From Marinobacter mobilis (lineage in GTDB: Bacteria > Pseudomonadota > Gammaproteobacteria > Pseudomonadales > Oleiphilaceae), in contig NZ_FNNE01000010.1 in NCBI RefSeq assembly GCF_900106945.1, positions 124,001 through 188,000 on the forward strand: DNA of 64,000 nt. Reading direction: 5' to 3'. Every line of letters starts with the position of its first letter. Positions within the stretch are counted from its first letter, which is position 1. Of this stretch, positions 44,339-54,348 are shown in pieces. The position numbers and the translations under genes are program-made. The notes under the pieces are model-generated. The model was not told the origin of the DNA. It made no database searches and saw nothing but the letters and a program-made list of their open reading frames with translations.

Positions 44339-46614
44339 GCCACGGCTTCACGCAGGGTGCGGGCAGCCGCCACCATGTTCTCCAGGGCCGGCAGCACTTC
44401 CGGCCAGCCCCTGGTTTTCAGCCCGCAATCCGGATTGATCCACAGTCGCTCGGCGGGAATCCGCCGGCCGGCCTTGGCCATCAACTCCACGATCTGGTCG
44501 TGACTGGGGATGTTCGGCGAATGGATGTCGTACACCCCCGGTCCAATATCATTGGGATAGCGGAAGCGATCAAACGCCGCCAGCAGTTCCATGTCCGACC
44601 TGGATGTTTCAATCGTGATGACGTCCGCATCCATTCGGGAAATGGCATCAATAATGTCATTGAACTCCGAATAGCACATGTGGGTGTGGATCTGGGTGGT
44701 ATCGGCCACCCCATTGGCCGCCAGGCGGAAGGCATCCACCGCCCAGTCCAGATAGTCCGGCCACTGGGACCGTTTTAACGGTAACCCTTCCCGTAAGGCC
44801 GCTTCGTCAATCTGGATGATTTCCACACCCGCCTGCTCCAGGTCGAGCACTTCGTCACGGATGGCCAACGCCAGCTGGAAGCAGGTGACCGAACGCGGCT
44901 GGTCATCACGCACAAACGACCAGTTGAGCAGAGTGACCGGGCCGGTGAGCATGCCCTTGACCGGTTTGTCGGTCAGCGACTGGGCATAGCGAATCCAGTC
45001 CACCGTCATGGCTTTGGGGCGTTGAATATCTCCGTAAAGGATCGGCGGTTTGACGCAGCGGGAGCCGTAGGACTGAACCCAGCCAAACTGGCTGAAGGCG
45101 TAGCCGTCGAGCTGTTCGCCAAAGTATTCCACCATGTCATTACGCTCAGCCTCTCCATGAACCAGTACATCCAGGCCCAGCGCTTCCTGTTCGCGAATGC
45201 AGCGGGCGATCTCGTGCTGAATACAGGCCCGGTAACGTCGTTCATCCAGTTCATCCTGGCGATAACGGCGGCGCAACTGACGGATTTCACTGGTCTGGGG
45301 GAAGGAGCCGATGGTGGTGGTCGGGTAGGCTGGCAGCCTCAGCCGGTCCTGCTGTTGGCGGATGCGTTCCGCAAAGGGGCTCTGACGCTGTCCCCAGCTC
45401 GCGTCCAAAGCCTGCAGGCGGGCCTTGACGTCAACCCGGTTGACCCGCTGCGACTCACGTCGGCTGCGCAATGCCTCGGCATTGGCCTGCAACGCCTCCG
45501 CCACCGCAGCCCGGCCCTGATTGAGCGCCGTCGCCAGGGTGGTCAACTCGTCCAGTTTCTGGCGGGCGAAGGCCAGCCAGTTGCGCACTTCCGCATCAAG
45601 CTGCTGCTCGCTGGTAAGATCCACCGGCACGTGTAACAGCGAACAGCTTGGCGCCAGCCACAAGCGGTCCGCCAGCTGCCGGTGCAGGGGTTCCAGGCGA
45701 TCCAGCAGGGCATTAAGGTCGCTTTTCCAGATATTACGGCCATTGATCACCCCGAGGGAGAGGATACGATCGTCCGGTAGTCCGGCGGCCAGGCTCTCCA
45801 GCTTGTCCTGATTGGCCTGCGCATCCAGATGCAGGCCATCCACCGGCAGGCTCAGGGCCAGCTCAAGATTGTTCGCCAGACGCCCGAAGTAGGTGGTCAG
45901 CAGCTTCTTCGGACCACGACCGGCGAGGAACCGGTAGGCCCTCAGATAGGCTTGCTGCCAGGTTTCGGACAGCTCCGTGACCAGTACCGGCTCGTCCACC
46001 TGGACCCACTCAACACCGGTACGCCCCAGGGTCTCGAATAACTCGGCGTACACCGGCAGCAAGCCATCCAGCAGGGCCAGCGGATCGCTGCCATCCTTGG
46101 CCTTGCCCAGCCAGAGATAGCTAAGCGGGCCCAGGATAACCGGCTTGACCGCCACATTCTGGCCCCGGGCTTCGTCGATCTGCGCCAGTAACCGGCTGGG
46201 ATCAAGGCTGAAGCGGGTGTCTGTCGAAAACTCCGGCACAATGTAGTGGTAGTTGGTATCGAACCACTTGGTCAGCTCGCCAGCGGCCACCACGCTGTCG
46301 CCAGCATCCCCCGGTGCCCGGCCGCGGGCAGTGCGGAAGTAAGCGGTCAGCTCATCGCCCCCCAGGTCACGCACCCGCGCCGGCAGGTTGCCCAGGGTCA
46401 CACTCATGTCCAGGACCTGGTCGTACAGGGAAAAGTCGCCGACCGGCTGCCAGTCCAGTTCGCCCTGTAGCTGCCAATGATCCTGCCGCAAACCGGCAGC
46501 CAGCTCTAACAGCGCTGGCGCCGGCAATTCGCCGCGCCAGTGCTCTTCCAGAGCAAATTTCAGTTCACGCCGCGCCCCGATACGCGGAAATCCAAGGTTG
46601 TGTGTGATCGCCAT
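44335..46614 (-). CDS. metE: Cobalamin-independent methionine synthase MetE
   Basis: The 759-residue enzyme transfers a methyl group from 5-methyltetrahydropteroyl-triglutamate to homocysteine. Two barrels are present. The C-terminal one holds zinc ligands in [10 protein letters not shown] and [10 protein letters not shown], with TTIGSFPQT marking its start. Length is normal. GGAGGTGAAC precedes the ATG. It is transcribed divergently from metR over a 114-bp gap containing a MetR-like site, so regulation by MetR with homocysteine is expected. Confidence 0.97.
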   Translation of the reverse strand: MAITHNLGFPRIGARRELKFALEEHWRGELPAPALLELAAGLRQDHWQLQGELDWQPVGDFSLYDQVLDMSVTLGNLPARVRDLGGDELTAYFRTARGRAPGDAGDSVVAAGELTKWFDTNYHYIVPEFSTDTRFSLDPSRLLAQIDEARGQNVAVKPVILGPLSYLWLGKAKDGSDPLALLDGLLPVYAELFETLGRTGVEWVQVDEPVLVTELSETWQQAYLRAYRFLAGRGPKKLLTTYFGRLANNLELALSLPVDGLHLDAQANQDKLESLAAGLPDDRILSLGVINGRNIWKSDLNALLDRLEPLHRQLADRLWLAPSCSLLHVPVDLTSEQQLDAEVRNWLAFARQKLDELTTLATALNQGRAAVAEALQANAEALRSRRESQRVNRVDVKARLQALDASWGQRQSPFAERIRQQQDRLRLPAYPTTTIGSFPQTSEIRQLRRRYRQDELDERRYRACIQHEIARCIREQEALGLDVLVHGEAERNDMVEYFGEQLDGYAFSQFGWVQSYGSRCVKPPILYGDIQRPKAMTVDWIRYAQSLTDKPVKGMLTGPVTLLNWSFVRDDQPRSVTCFQLALAIRDEVLDLEQAGVEIIQIDEAALREGLPLKRSQWPDYLDWAVDAFRLAANGVADTTQIHTHMCYSEFNDIIDAISRMDADVITIETSRSDMELLAAFDRFRYPNDIGPGVYDIHSPNIPSHDQIVELMAKAGRRIPAERLWINPDCGLKTRGWPEVLPALENMVAAARTLREAVA

Positions 46615-46695
46615 GGTTCACCTCCGTTGTTGAGAATGTGAGCCAGCATAGGAGTTCCAATCGATGAATAATAATGGTAAATAATCATTAATCCA

Positions 46696-46708
46696 TGAGC
46701 ATAATTCA
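46696..46708. promoter_or_regulatory. Candidate MetR binding site
   Basis: TGAGCATAATTCA matches the MetR consensus TGAA-N5-TTCA with one mismatch and is nearly symmetric. It lies 21 bp before the metR start in the metE-metR divergent promoter region. Neighbouring AT-rich sequence (46665-46690) holds looser repeats that could be a second site. Confidence 0.6.
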
Positions 46709-46728
46709 TTACAATCAAGGACGGGCAA

Positions 46729-47625
46729 ATGTTGGAACGATCTCACCTGGCGATCCTGCGGGAAGTGGACCGTTGCGGTACCCTCACGGAAGCTGCGGAA
46801 CGCCTACACCTGACCCAATCCGCCCTCAGCCACGCCATCAAGAAGCTGGAAACACAACTGGGAACGACGGTGTGGGTGAAAGAGGGTCGGCAGTTGCGAT
46901 TGACCAGGGCCGGTCAGTACCTGCTGGGGCTCGCCAACCGGCTGCTGCCCCAATTCGAGCATGCTGAGGTGTTGATGCAGCAATACGCCGCTGGTCAGCG
47001 CGGTACCCTGCGCATCGGCATGGAATGCCACCCCTGTTACCAGTGGCTGCTGAAAACCGTTTCTCCCTTTCTCGCGGCGTGGCCGAAGGTGGATGTGGAC
47101 GTCAAGCAGGCCTTTCAGTTTGGCGGTATGGCGGCCCTGTTCGGTTACGATATCGACGTGCTGATCACCCCTGACCCACTGTTCAAGGAGGGCATCGCCT
47201 TCACCCCGGTATTTGATTACGAGCAGGTACTGGTCGTGGCGAGCGATCACCCACTGGCCGGCAAAACCCGGGTGCTGCCCGAACAGCTGGGCTCGGAAAC
47301 CCTGATCAGCTACCCGGTGGAAATCGAGCGACTGGACGTGTTCAGCCAGTTCCTGCTGCCCGCAGGCTGCAGCCCGAAGCAGCACAAGACCCTGGAAACC
47401 ACCGACATCATCCTGCAGATGGTGGCGGCCGGGCGTGGTGTTGCCGCATTCCCCGACTGGCTGGTAAAGGAATACTGCCACAAGCTGCCAGTCACCTCCT
47501 TACGCCTGGGTCCACAGGGTATTCAGAAGCAGATCCACGTAGGCGTCAGGGTCGATGACAACGAACTGGACTTCATCCAGGGCTTCATTGAAATCGCCAA
47601 CCAGACCAGTGAGATGACGCGTTAA
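46729..47625 (+). CDS. metR: LysR-type regulator MetR
   Basis: The 298-residue regulator has an N-terminal winged helix (about 1-60, HLTQSALSHAIKKLE) and a ligand domain with GMECHPCYQWLL and the YPVEIERLDVF...LLPAG block, both characteristic of MetR. It normally activates metE and related genes with homocysteine as co-effector. The divergent position next to metE supports the assignment. Confidence 0.93.
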   Translation: MLERSHLAILREVDRCGTLTEAAERLHLTQSALSHAIKKLETQLGTTVWVKEGRQLRLTRAGQYLLGLANRLLPQFEHAEVLMQQYAAGQRGTLRIGMECHPCYQWLLKTVSPFLAAWPKVDVDVKQAFQFGGMAALFGYDIDVLITPDPLFKEGIAFTPVFDYEQVLVVASDHPLAGKTRVLPEQLGSETLISYPVEIERLDVFSQFLLPAGCSPKQHKTLETTDIILQMVAAGRGVAAFPDWLVKEYCHKLPVTSLRLGPQGIQKQIHVGVRVDDNELDFIQGFIEIANQTSEMTR

Positions 47626-47745
47626 AGGTTCGCATCTGGCCACTAATGACAAGTGCTTTGTCCGCCCATCCCCTCACGCAGTACGTCCGCAAGCGCTACG
47701 GTATTCATCAGAGCTATAACAATTTCAAGCCTCAGGAGGCTTTCC

Positions 47746-48618
47746 ATGAATGCTGTTGCTGCCATCTCGCGAGCCACCCGGACCCTGCGCCATAAAGCGG
47801 CCACCCCCGCCGGCATGATTCCGCAGATCCGCCGCCCCGAGTTCGACTTCCCCGCCGATATGCCGAAATACTGGTGGGACAACAACCCGGCCAAGACCCT
47901 GCTGCTGGCCGCCCTGTCTTCCAGCTTCCCCCCCGGCGAGCGGTTCTTCATCGACTCGGTCCGCTATTACCAGGACCGCATCACCGACCCCGAGTTGCAG
48001 CAGGCTATCCGCGGCTTTATCGGTCAGGAAGCCCACCATTCGAAGGAGCACAAGGCCCTGAATGGCCGCCTGCAGGAACAGGGCATTGACCTTGCACGGT
48101 TAGAGTCGGAAATCCTGGATTTCATGAACTGGATGCGCAAGCACTTTTCTCCGGAACGGCAGCTGGCCCATACCGTAGCGGTCGAGCACTTCACTGCGTT
48201 AATGGCCGAGGAGTTCCTGCTCAAGTACAACGCGCTGGACGAAATGGATCCACGAATTGCCCCGATCTGGGCCTGGCACGCGATTGAGGAATCCGAGCAC
48301 AAGGCGGTGGCCTTCGACGTCTACAAGAGCATCGGTGGCAGCGAACTGGTGCGACTGTCGGAAATGCTGGTGGTCAGTGTCGTGTTTCCAATCTTCAGCG
48401 GTATCCACCTGGTACAACTGATGAAGGAGGACGGCCAGCTCGGCAACCTCAAGGCCTGGGGCAGCCTGGCCAACTTCATGTGGGGCAAACCCGGCGTCCT
48501 CCGCAAACTGCTGCCGTCCTACTTCCGCTACTACAGCCCCGCTTTCCATCCCTGGAATCACGATGCCCGCTGGCTGGTGGAAAAGGCCAAACGGAAGTGG
48601 CTCAAGCCGAACAGCTGA
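47746..48618 (+). CDS. Predicted metal-dependent hydrolase (PF10118-like)
   Basis: About 290 residues. Several conserved His and Glu residues sit in helices: FIGQEAHHSKEH, AVEHFTALMAEEF and WHAIEESEHKAVAFDVY. This is the pattern of a di-iron/ferritin-like four-helix active site. The family is annotated only as predicted metal-dependent hydrolase. The ATG at 47746 has an excellent AGGAGG site 6 nt upstream, so earlier in-frame starts are rejected. Reaction unknown. Confidence 0.85.
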   Translation: MNAVAAISRATRTLRHKAATPAGMIPQIRRPEFDFPADMPKYWWDNNPAKTLLLAALSSSFPPGERFFIDSVRYYQDRITDPELQQAIRGFIGQEAHHSKEHKALNGRLQEQGIDLARLESEILDFMNWMRKHFSPERQLAHTVAVEHFTALMAEEFLLKYNALDEMDPRIAPIWAWHAIEESEHKAVAFDVYKSIGGSELVRLSEMLVVSVVFPIFSGIHLVQLMKEDGQLGNLKAWGSLANFMWGKPGVLRKLLPSYFRYYSPAFHPWNHDARWLVEKAKRKWLKPNS

Positions 48619-48626
48619 TCCCAGCC

Positions 48627-49226
48627 TCAGCCGGCGGACACAGTGCCATGCCACACCGGCAGCGCCAGATCCTCCGGCTCTTCGTTGGGGCCACCGGTGC
48701 GACTCTTGAAGGCCCCTTCCGCTATCGGAATGCGGAACAGGGCGGTCGCCTTGCGTTCTTTAGCATTAGGGGTGCGAACCTGATCCCAGCGGCCGGGCTC
48801 CAGCTGGTTAATCATCGCCGCGAAAGCCGCGTCGAATTCATCCGCGGCCGTTACCGCTTCCGCTTTACCGAACAGCACCAGCGACTGGTAGTTCGCACTG
48901 TGGTGAAAGGCCGATTTGCTCATTACCCATTCGTCGGTCACCGCAAAGGACAGGCACAGCGGTATGCCTGCGGCCAGCCGTTTCGACAGTCGCCCCCCGT
49001 TGAGCACATGGATATAGAGATTGTCATGCAACCGCCAGGCGGTGATGGGAATGATCCTTGGCTCTCCCTCTTCCACAAACGCCAGATGGGCAGTTTTCAG
49101 CCGGTCAATCAGTGCATAGGCGGGCGCACGGTCATAGCTGGCCCGCTTCGGTGCGCGTTTGACCCGGCTTCTCGGGCAGCAGGTGAGGGCAGATTCCAGA
49201 GGCGGTAGGGTTTCAGGGGACGACAT
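48627..49226 (-). CDS. FMN-binding pyridoxamine 5'-phosphate oxidase-like protein
   Basis: The 199-residue protein matches the Pyridox_ox_2/nitroimidazole-resistance group of split-barrel flavoproteins: AYALIDRLKTAHLAFVEEGEPRIIPI at the start of the barrel, then LYIHVLNGGRLSKRL and TDEWVMSKSAFHHSANYQSLVLFG. AGGAGC precedes the ATG. It diverges from a MocR/PdxR-type regulator with 98 bp between, a common arrangement that suggests regulation by that protein. The substrate is not necessarily a B6 vitamer. Confidence 0.85.
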   Translation of the reverse strand: MSSPETLPPLESALTCCPRSRVKRAPKRASYDRAPAYALIDRLKTAHLAFVEEGEPRIIPITAWRLHDNLYIHVLNGGRLSKRLAAGIPLCLSFAVTDEWVMSKSAFHHSANYQSLVLFGKAEAVTAADEFDAAFAAMINQLEPGRWDQVRTPNAKERKATALFRIPIAEGAFKSRTGGPNEEPEDLALPVWHGTVSAG

Positions 49227-49324
49227 CAGAAGCTCCTTTTTTCGTCGTTGGGAGCCCTATTAGAATTCGCATCTGATACCATAAAAAGATCCAGATTATA
49301 ACTTATCATGGGACCAGTTAATCA

Positions 49325-50767
49325 ATGACCCCCGTCATCGACGACCTGTCACTGGACGGCCCGGCCCCCTTGCAACAGCAACTCTACCGGCAACTGTCCC
49401 AGCGTATTCTTCAGCAGCGCTACCTTCCCGGCCGCCAGCTGCCATCCAGTCGCCAGCTGGCCGCTGACCTCGGCGTCAGCCGCAATACCGTCAACGCGGT
49501 CTACGACCAACTCAAGGCCGAGGGCTTCCTTCGCAGCCAGGCCGGCAAGGGCATCTTCGTGCACGAGGACATTGAGCCCCACCGCCTCGCCTTTGAACGC
49601 GGCGCAACTTCCCGGCCGGTCGGCGCCGGACCGGGCATGCTGCCATCACTCCCACGCCCGGTGGGGCCGTTCCGGCGCGGCGATGACGATGCCAATCTGC
49701 CGTTCAATCCCGGCCTGCCGGACCTGGACGCGTTCCCCATCCGCAGCTGGAACCGGCTGCTCCATCACCAGGAAAGCCGCACCCAGCTGTTAGGCTACAG
49801 TGACCTGCAGGGTTACCCGCCTCTGCGCAAGGCCATTGCCGAGTACGTGCGGGTTTCCCGCGGTGTGCGTTGCCACCACGATCAGGTGATTGTGACCCAG
49901 GGAGCCCAACAGGGGCTGGCGCTGATTGGCGACGTGTTTCTGCGCCCGGGGGACCGGGTACTGAGCGAAGACCCGGGCTATCGCGGCGCCCGATATGCGC
50001 TGGGCCGGCAGGGACATACCCTGGTGCCGGTGCCGCTCAGGCGTGAGGTGCTGGATATCGACGCCCTGGGTGACATAGGCCCGGCCCGGTTGTTGTACTG
50101 CACCCCCACCCACCAGTACCCCATGGGGGGCATTCTCGATATTTCCCAGCGCATGGCCCTGGTGCAATGGGCGCAGCAAAACCAGACCTGGATCATCGAG
50201 GACGACTACGACAGCGAGTTCCATTTCTGCAACAAACCCTTCGCCGCCATTCAGGGCCTGTTCGACCAGGCTCCGGTGCTGTATGTCGGCAGCTTCAGCA
50301 AGACGCTGCTGCCGGCACTTAGGGTCGGTTATCTGGTGGTTCCCGAACCGCTGGTGGATCATTTCGTCTGGGCCAAACGCATCAGCGGTGGCGAAAGCCC
50401 GCTCCTGAGTCAGGCGGTGATTGCCGAGTTCATCGACAGTGGCCAGTTCACCCGTCACCTGCGGCGTATGCGTCAGCTCTACCGCGATAAATGGCAATAT
50501 TTCCAGGCTCGGGTCAGCGAGACACTGGCCGGGCAGGTCACCCCGGTGGCCGAAAGCGCCGGGATGCACCAGGTGCTGGAGGGATCGTTCAACGATGGCG
50601 AGGTAAGCCGGAAACTGCGTCAGCGAGGGTATGGTAGCGCGCCCCTGAGCGACCATTTTATTGGCACCGCCAGACGCCAGGGGCTGGTCATGGGGTTCGC
50701 CAGTGCCAGTGAACGTGAAATCGACGGCTGCATTGCCGCCCTGGCACAGTTGCTGCCTGCCGGCTAG
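49325..50767 (+). CDS. MocR/PdxR-type regulator (GntR helix-turn-helix fused to aminotransferase fold)
   Basis: The 480-residue protein has a GntR winged helix (about 10-75: QQRYLPGRQLPSSRQLAADLGVSRNTV) linked to a fold-type I aminotransferase domain. The PLP lysine is in GSFSKTLLPALRVGYL near 325, with IIEDDYDSEF carrying the pyridine-nitrogen Asp. Such proteins sense PLP or PLP adducts and often control the adjacent divergent gene, here the flavin oxidase. The leader before the ATG has no clear ribosome site. Confidence 0.9.
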   Translation: MTPVIDDLSLDGPAPLQQQLYRQLSQRILQQRYLPGRQLPSSRQLAADLGVSRNTVNAVYDQLKAEGFLRSQAGKGIFVHEDIEPHRLAFERGATSRPVGAGPGMLPSLPRPVGPFRRGDDDANLPFNPGLPDLDAFPIRSWNRLLHHQESRTQLLGYSDLQGYPPLRKAIAEYVRVSRGVRCHHDQVIVTQGAQQGLALIGDVFLRPGDRVLSEDPGYRGARYALGRQGHTLVPVPLRREVLDIDALGDIGPARLLYCTPTHQYPMGGILDISQRMALVQWAQQNQTWIIEDDYDSEFHFCNKPFAAIQGLFDQAPVLYVGSFSKTLLPALRVGYLVVPEPLVDHFVWAKRISGGESPLLSQAVIAEFIDSGQFTRHLRRMRQLYRDKWQYFQARVSETLAGQVTPVAESAGMHQVLEGSFNDGEVSRKLRQRGYGSAPLSDHFIGTARRQGLVMGFASASEREIDGCIAALAQLLPAG

Positions 50768-50939
50768 AGCACGGCGGTGACCAGCACCGAGACGGCGCTC
50801 AAGGTATCACTTTTCAATACCTGACAGCCGGCCAGCTGATACTTTATGCTTGACGGGTTTCAGGCCACCGGATGTGTGCTTGAATGCAACCACCCATTAA
50901 CACCACCAACCGGTCTCCGCCATCAGGGAAGCAGGCATC

Positions 50940-52109
50940 ATGAGCAGAACACTGAGGAAGCATTACGAAAACGTCGACCTGCAACCCGGCCAGGGCAAGG
51001 GCAGTGCAGCCCTGTCTATCGCAATCGGGTTGCTGTCCCTGCTGGGCGCCTTCTGCTTCCTCTGGCCGGAATTGTTCACGACACCGGATTTCCGGGGCTT
51101 CTACGACAGCCAGGTTCTGAAAACGATGTTGCAGGCCAGCATCGCAATCGGTTTTGGCTTCGGCTTTTACTCCATCATGAAACACTCGTCGATGGGCTTC
51201 GGGCTGACCGGCATGTTGCTGGCCACAGCGGCGGCATTGCTGGGTTCGGGCCAGATCGAGGCGCCCGATATCGATACCCGTAACCTTTATGTGGGGCTGG
51301 ATTACTTCATTTTGACCCTGGTGATTCTGGCACTGGTGTTCATTCCACTGGAACGCGCGTTCCCCAAGGACCCGCACCAGAAGGTCCTGCGCAAGGGCTG
51401 GATCACCGACCTCAAGTATTTCATGGTCAGCCACCTGGGTATTCAGCTGATCAGCTTTTTCACCATTATTCCGATTCAGGTTTACCTTCACCAGGCCTCG
51501 ACCTGGGATCTACAGCAATGGGTCGCTGCTCAGCCGCTCTGGCTGCAGTTCATCGAAATTCTGCTGGTGGTCGATTTCGGCACCTACTGGATTCACCGCG
51601 CCATGCATGAAATACCCGCGCTATGGAAAATTCATGCGGTTCATCACTCCACCGAACAGATGGACTGGCTGGCCTCCTCCCGCCTGCACGTGCTGGAAAT
51701 TCTCGCCAACCGCTTCGCCGGCTATCTGCCGATCTTCATCCTCGGCTTTGCGCCGTCTGCGGTGTACGCCTATCTGGTGTTTGTTTCGTTCCACGCCATT
51801 TTCATTCACGCCAATGTCCGCTTCCGCTTTCCGCTGCTGCGCTGGCTGATCGCTACGCCGGAATTCCATCACTGGCATCACTCCTCGGAAGACGCTGCCG
51901 TGGATCGCAACTACGCAGGTTTTCTGCCCATCTACGACGTTCTGTTTGGTACCACCTACATGCCATCGACCCTGGCCAATCGTTACGGCACCCGTTCAAA
52001 CGATGTCCCGGAGGGGATCGTGGGCCAGTTCCTGTACCCGTTCCGCCACTGGCTGGGAAAAAAACCTGACCCGGCACAGGCGGGGGTTCAGACCCGGGCT
52101 CAAGAATAA
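50940..52109 (+). CDS. Sterol desaturase / fatty-acid hydroxylase family membrane protein
   Basis: The 389-residue membrane protein has about seven hydrophobic helices and the di-iron histidine clusters HRAMHE, HAVHHS, HANVRF region and FHHWHHSSED of the FA_hydroxylase superfamily. The N-terminal 130 residues (four helices) are an extension beyond the core domain. Members hydroxylate or desaturate lipids, carotenoids or sterol-like substrates. It precedes the FadL-type porin gene by 88 bp, so a role in lipid or hydrocarbon handling is suggested but not shown. Confidence 0.88.
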   Translation: MSRTLRKHYENVDLQPGQGKGSAALSIAIGLLSLLGAFCFLWPELFTTPDFRGFYDSQVLKTMLQASIAIGFGFGFYSIMKHSSMGFGLTGMLLATAAALLGSGQIEAPDIDTRNLYVGLDYFILTLVILALVFIPLERAFPKDPHQKVLRKGWITDLKYFMVSHLGIQLISFFTIIPIQVYLHQASTWDLQQWVAAQPLWLQFIEILLVVDFGTYWIHRAMHEIPALWKIHAVHHSTEQMDWLASSRLHVLEILANRFAGYLPIFILGFAPSAVYAYLVFVSFHAIFIHANVRFRFPLLRWLIATPEFHHWHHSSEDAAVDRNYAGFLPIYDVLFGTTYMPSTLANRYGTRSNDVPEGIVGQFLYPFRHWLGKKPDPAQAGVQTRAQE

Positions 52110-52197
52110 GCATATCCAAATTAATTACTTTAGGTTCTAGCCCCTTTTGTGTATAAGATCGCGGCATATTTTTGCCAAAAATGAACAGAGGTTCACG

Positions 52198-53454
52198 ATG
52201 TTCCAGCGACACCTTCTCGCCTTCGGCCTGCTGGCCCTGACGCCAGTATCCGCACTGGCTACCAACGGCTATTTCCAGCACGGTTACGGCACCATCAGCG
52301 CTGGCATGGCCGGCACCGGTACTGCCTTTTCCCAGGACAGCATCGCCGCGGCCACCAACCCGGCCGGTATGGCGTTTGTGGGCAGCCGCATGGATCTTGG
52401 TCTGGAGGTGTTTTCGCCACGTCGTGAGTACACCGTCGAGGGCGGCAACCCTGCGCCTCCGGCTGGCACCTTCTATCTGCAACCGGGTACCTACGAGAGT
52501 CACCGAAACGGCTTCCTCATTCCCCATTTCGGATACAACCGCCAGGTTTCTGACACCACGTCCCTGGGACTGACCATCTACGCCAACGGCGGCATGAATA
52601 CGGAATATCCCGACACCAACGGCGGGCCTTTCTATGGCGGCCATACCGGGGTCAATCTGGAGCAGGTGTTCATCGCACCGACCTGGTCATGGAAATTTGC
52701 GGACAACCAGGCCATCGGCTTTTCACCGGTCATTGCCTACCAGCGTTTTGAAGCAAAAGGTCTGGGCAATTTTGCCGGTTTCTCTGCCGATCCCTCGGCA
52801 CTGACCGACCGTGGGGTGGATGACGCCTGGGGCTATGGTTTCCAGATCGGCTGGCAGGGCGAGGTGACCGACACCCTGCGTGCCGGGGTGAGCTGGCGCT
52901 CGATCCTGGAAATGGATTCCTTCGACAAATACCAGGGCCTGTTTGCCGAACAGGGTGGTTTTGATATCCCCCAGCTGTTCAATGCCGGTATCGCCTGGTC
53001 AGGCCTGGAAAATCAGTGGTGGCTGCTGGAAGCCCAGCACCTTCGCTATGATGAAATCAACAGCATTGGCAATCCGCTGCTGCCAAACCTGATGACCGCA
53101 CGCCTGGGGGATGAAAATGGTGCCGGCTTTGGCTGGAACGCCTCTACCGTCGTCAAGCTTGGCTGGCAGTGGCAACAGAACGACAGCCAGATCTGGCGGG
53201 CCGGTGTCAGTTACGGCGAGCAGCCAATCCCCGATTCGGAAGTGCTGTTCAACATCCTCGCGCCTGGCGTTCAGGAATGGCATTTCACTGGCGGCTTCAC
53301 CCGTCAGTTCAGCCAGCAGCTGGAAGTTTCCGGCGCCCTGTTCTATTCACCACGCAAGAGCGTCACGGGGCCGAACCCGCTGGGGCCCGGTCAGGACATC
53401 GAGATATCCATGTACCAGATCGGCGCCATGGCCTCCCTGGGCTGGTCGTTCTGA
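52198..53454 (+). CDS. FadL/OMPP1-family outer-membrane transporter
   Basis: About 418 residues with a signal peptide (about 1-20, VSALATNGYF). It then shows the family start NGYFQHGYGTISAGMAGTGTAFSQD and AATNPAGMAF, and alternating beta strands to a C-terminal aromatic (GWSF) as in outer-membrane barrels. FadL-type porins pass long-chain fatty acids or hydrocarbons. The ATG at 52198 follows AGAGG and begins the signal peptide. TTTAGG-17 nt-TATAAG around 52129-52157 is a possible promoter. Confidence 0.92.
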   Translation: MFQRHLLAFGLLALTPVSALATNGYFQHGYGTISAGMAGTGTAFSQDSIAAATNPAGMAFVGSRMDLGLEVFSPRREYTVEGGNPAPPAGTFYLQPGTYESHRNGFLIPHFGYNRQVSDTTSLGLTIYANGGMNTEYPDTNGGPFYGGHTGVNLEQVFIAPTWSWKFADNQAIGFSPVIAYQRFEAKGLGNFAGFSADPSALTDRGVDDAWGYGFQIGWQGEVTDTLRAGVSWRSILEMDSFDKYQGLFAEQGGFDIPQLFNAGIAWSGLENQWWLLEAQHLRYDEINSIGNPLLPNLMTARLGDENGAGFGWNASTVVKLGWQWQQNDSQIWRAGVSYGEQPIPDSEVLFNILAPGVQEWHFTGGFTRQFSQQLEVSGALFYSPRKSVTGPNPLGPGQDIEISMYQIGAMASLGWSF

Positions 53455-53496
53455 GTCCGGTTCCCCCCGCCACCCGTTAACGGTGGCGTCCTCCGG

Positions 53497-54348
53497 TTAC
53501 GGGGTCACCGTAACCGGAAGGTTCAGGGCCAGCAGCAATGGCTCGATGCCCGGCTGACAAAACAGTGCCGACTGACGGCTGATGACCAGCTGGGAAGCCC
53601 CTTCCTCCCGCAACACCCGAGCCACCGTGGCTGCCCCCATCGACGCCAGCTGACGCAGCCGACAGCCTTTGCCAAATACCGCCGTTGCCGCCTTGAGATC
53701 AGCCAGTTTCGAGGCCGTCAGGCCATCACCGGCCGGTACCACCACCGTGACCGGTTGCTGGCGATGCCGGCAAACCGACTGGGCCGCGAGCAGGGCCCGC
53801 TCGTTGGCATCGTCATGGTCGTTAAGCAGTACCACCACCCGTTGCACCGGCTTGCGTGTTTCGCACCAGAGCAACACCACTCCGGGCGCCTGATGCATCA
53901 GACCGCGGGCGGTCGAGCCCAGACGCATACCAATAGCCTCCGACCAGCCGGAACGCCCCAGCACCAGAAGATCCTGCGGTCGGGCCAGCGCCAATACCTC
54001 GTCCACCACATGTCCGCGGATCACGCTGAGGTCACAGGGAAACCCCCGCTGCGCCTCCAGTTCGGTCAGTGCTGACCGCGCCCGTTCTGCCAGCCGACGC
54101 AACCGCTGTTCCAGGAGAATCCGGTCCATCGGGCGGCGCTCACCGGAGGTACCGCCAACCTCGCGGGTAAACGGATAGGCCGCGCTGCGCAGCAGATTGT
54201 CCTCCTCCACAAAGACTCCCAGCACCTCACGGCCCTCACGGCCGGCAATGTCAGCCGCTGCGGCCAGGGCCGCCCGGCTCAGGCGCGAGCCGTCGAGCAG
54301 CACCAGTATCCGCCCGGGCGGCCCCGCCGCGCCGGTCGGGCTAGCCAT
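53497..54348 (-). CDS. Universal stress protein-like protein, two tandem Usp regions
   Basis: The 283-residue product begins with a Usp-type strand, RILVLLDGSRLSRAALAAA, and has the nucleotide-loop-like GRSGWSEAIGMRLGSTARGLMH segment near 140. A second, more divergent half follows, ending PLLLALNLPVTVTP. The ATG at 54348 overlaps the stop of the Lon-like protease gene by 8 nt, so the two are translated together. This suggests a joint stress role. Whether it binds ATP is uncertain. Confidence 0.8.
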   Translation of the reverse strand: MASPTGAAGPPGRILVLLDGSRLSRAALAAAADIAGREGREVLGVFVEEDNLLRSAAYPFTREVGGTSGERRPMDRILLEQRLRRLAERARSALTELEAQRGFPCDLSVIRGHVVDEVLALARPQDLLVLGRSGWSEAIGMRLGSTARGLMHQAPGVVLLWCETRKPVQRVVVLLNDHDDANERALLAAQSVCRHRQQPVTVVVPAGDGLTASKLADLKAATAVFGKGCRLRQLASMGAATVARVLREEGASQLVISRQSALFCQPGIEPLLLALNLPVTVTP

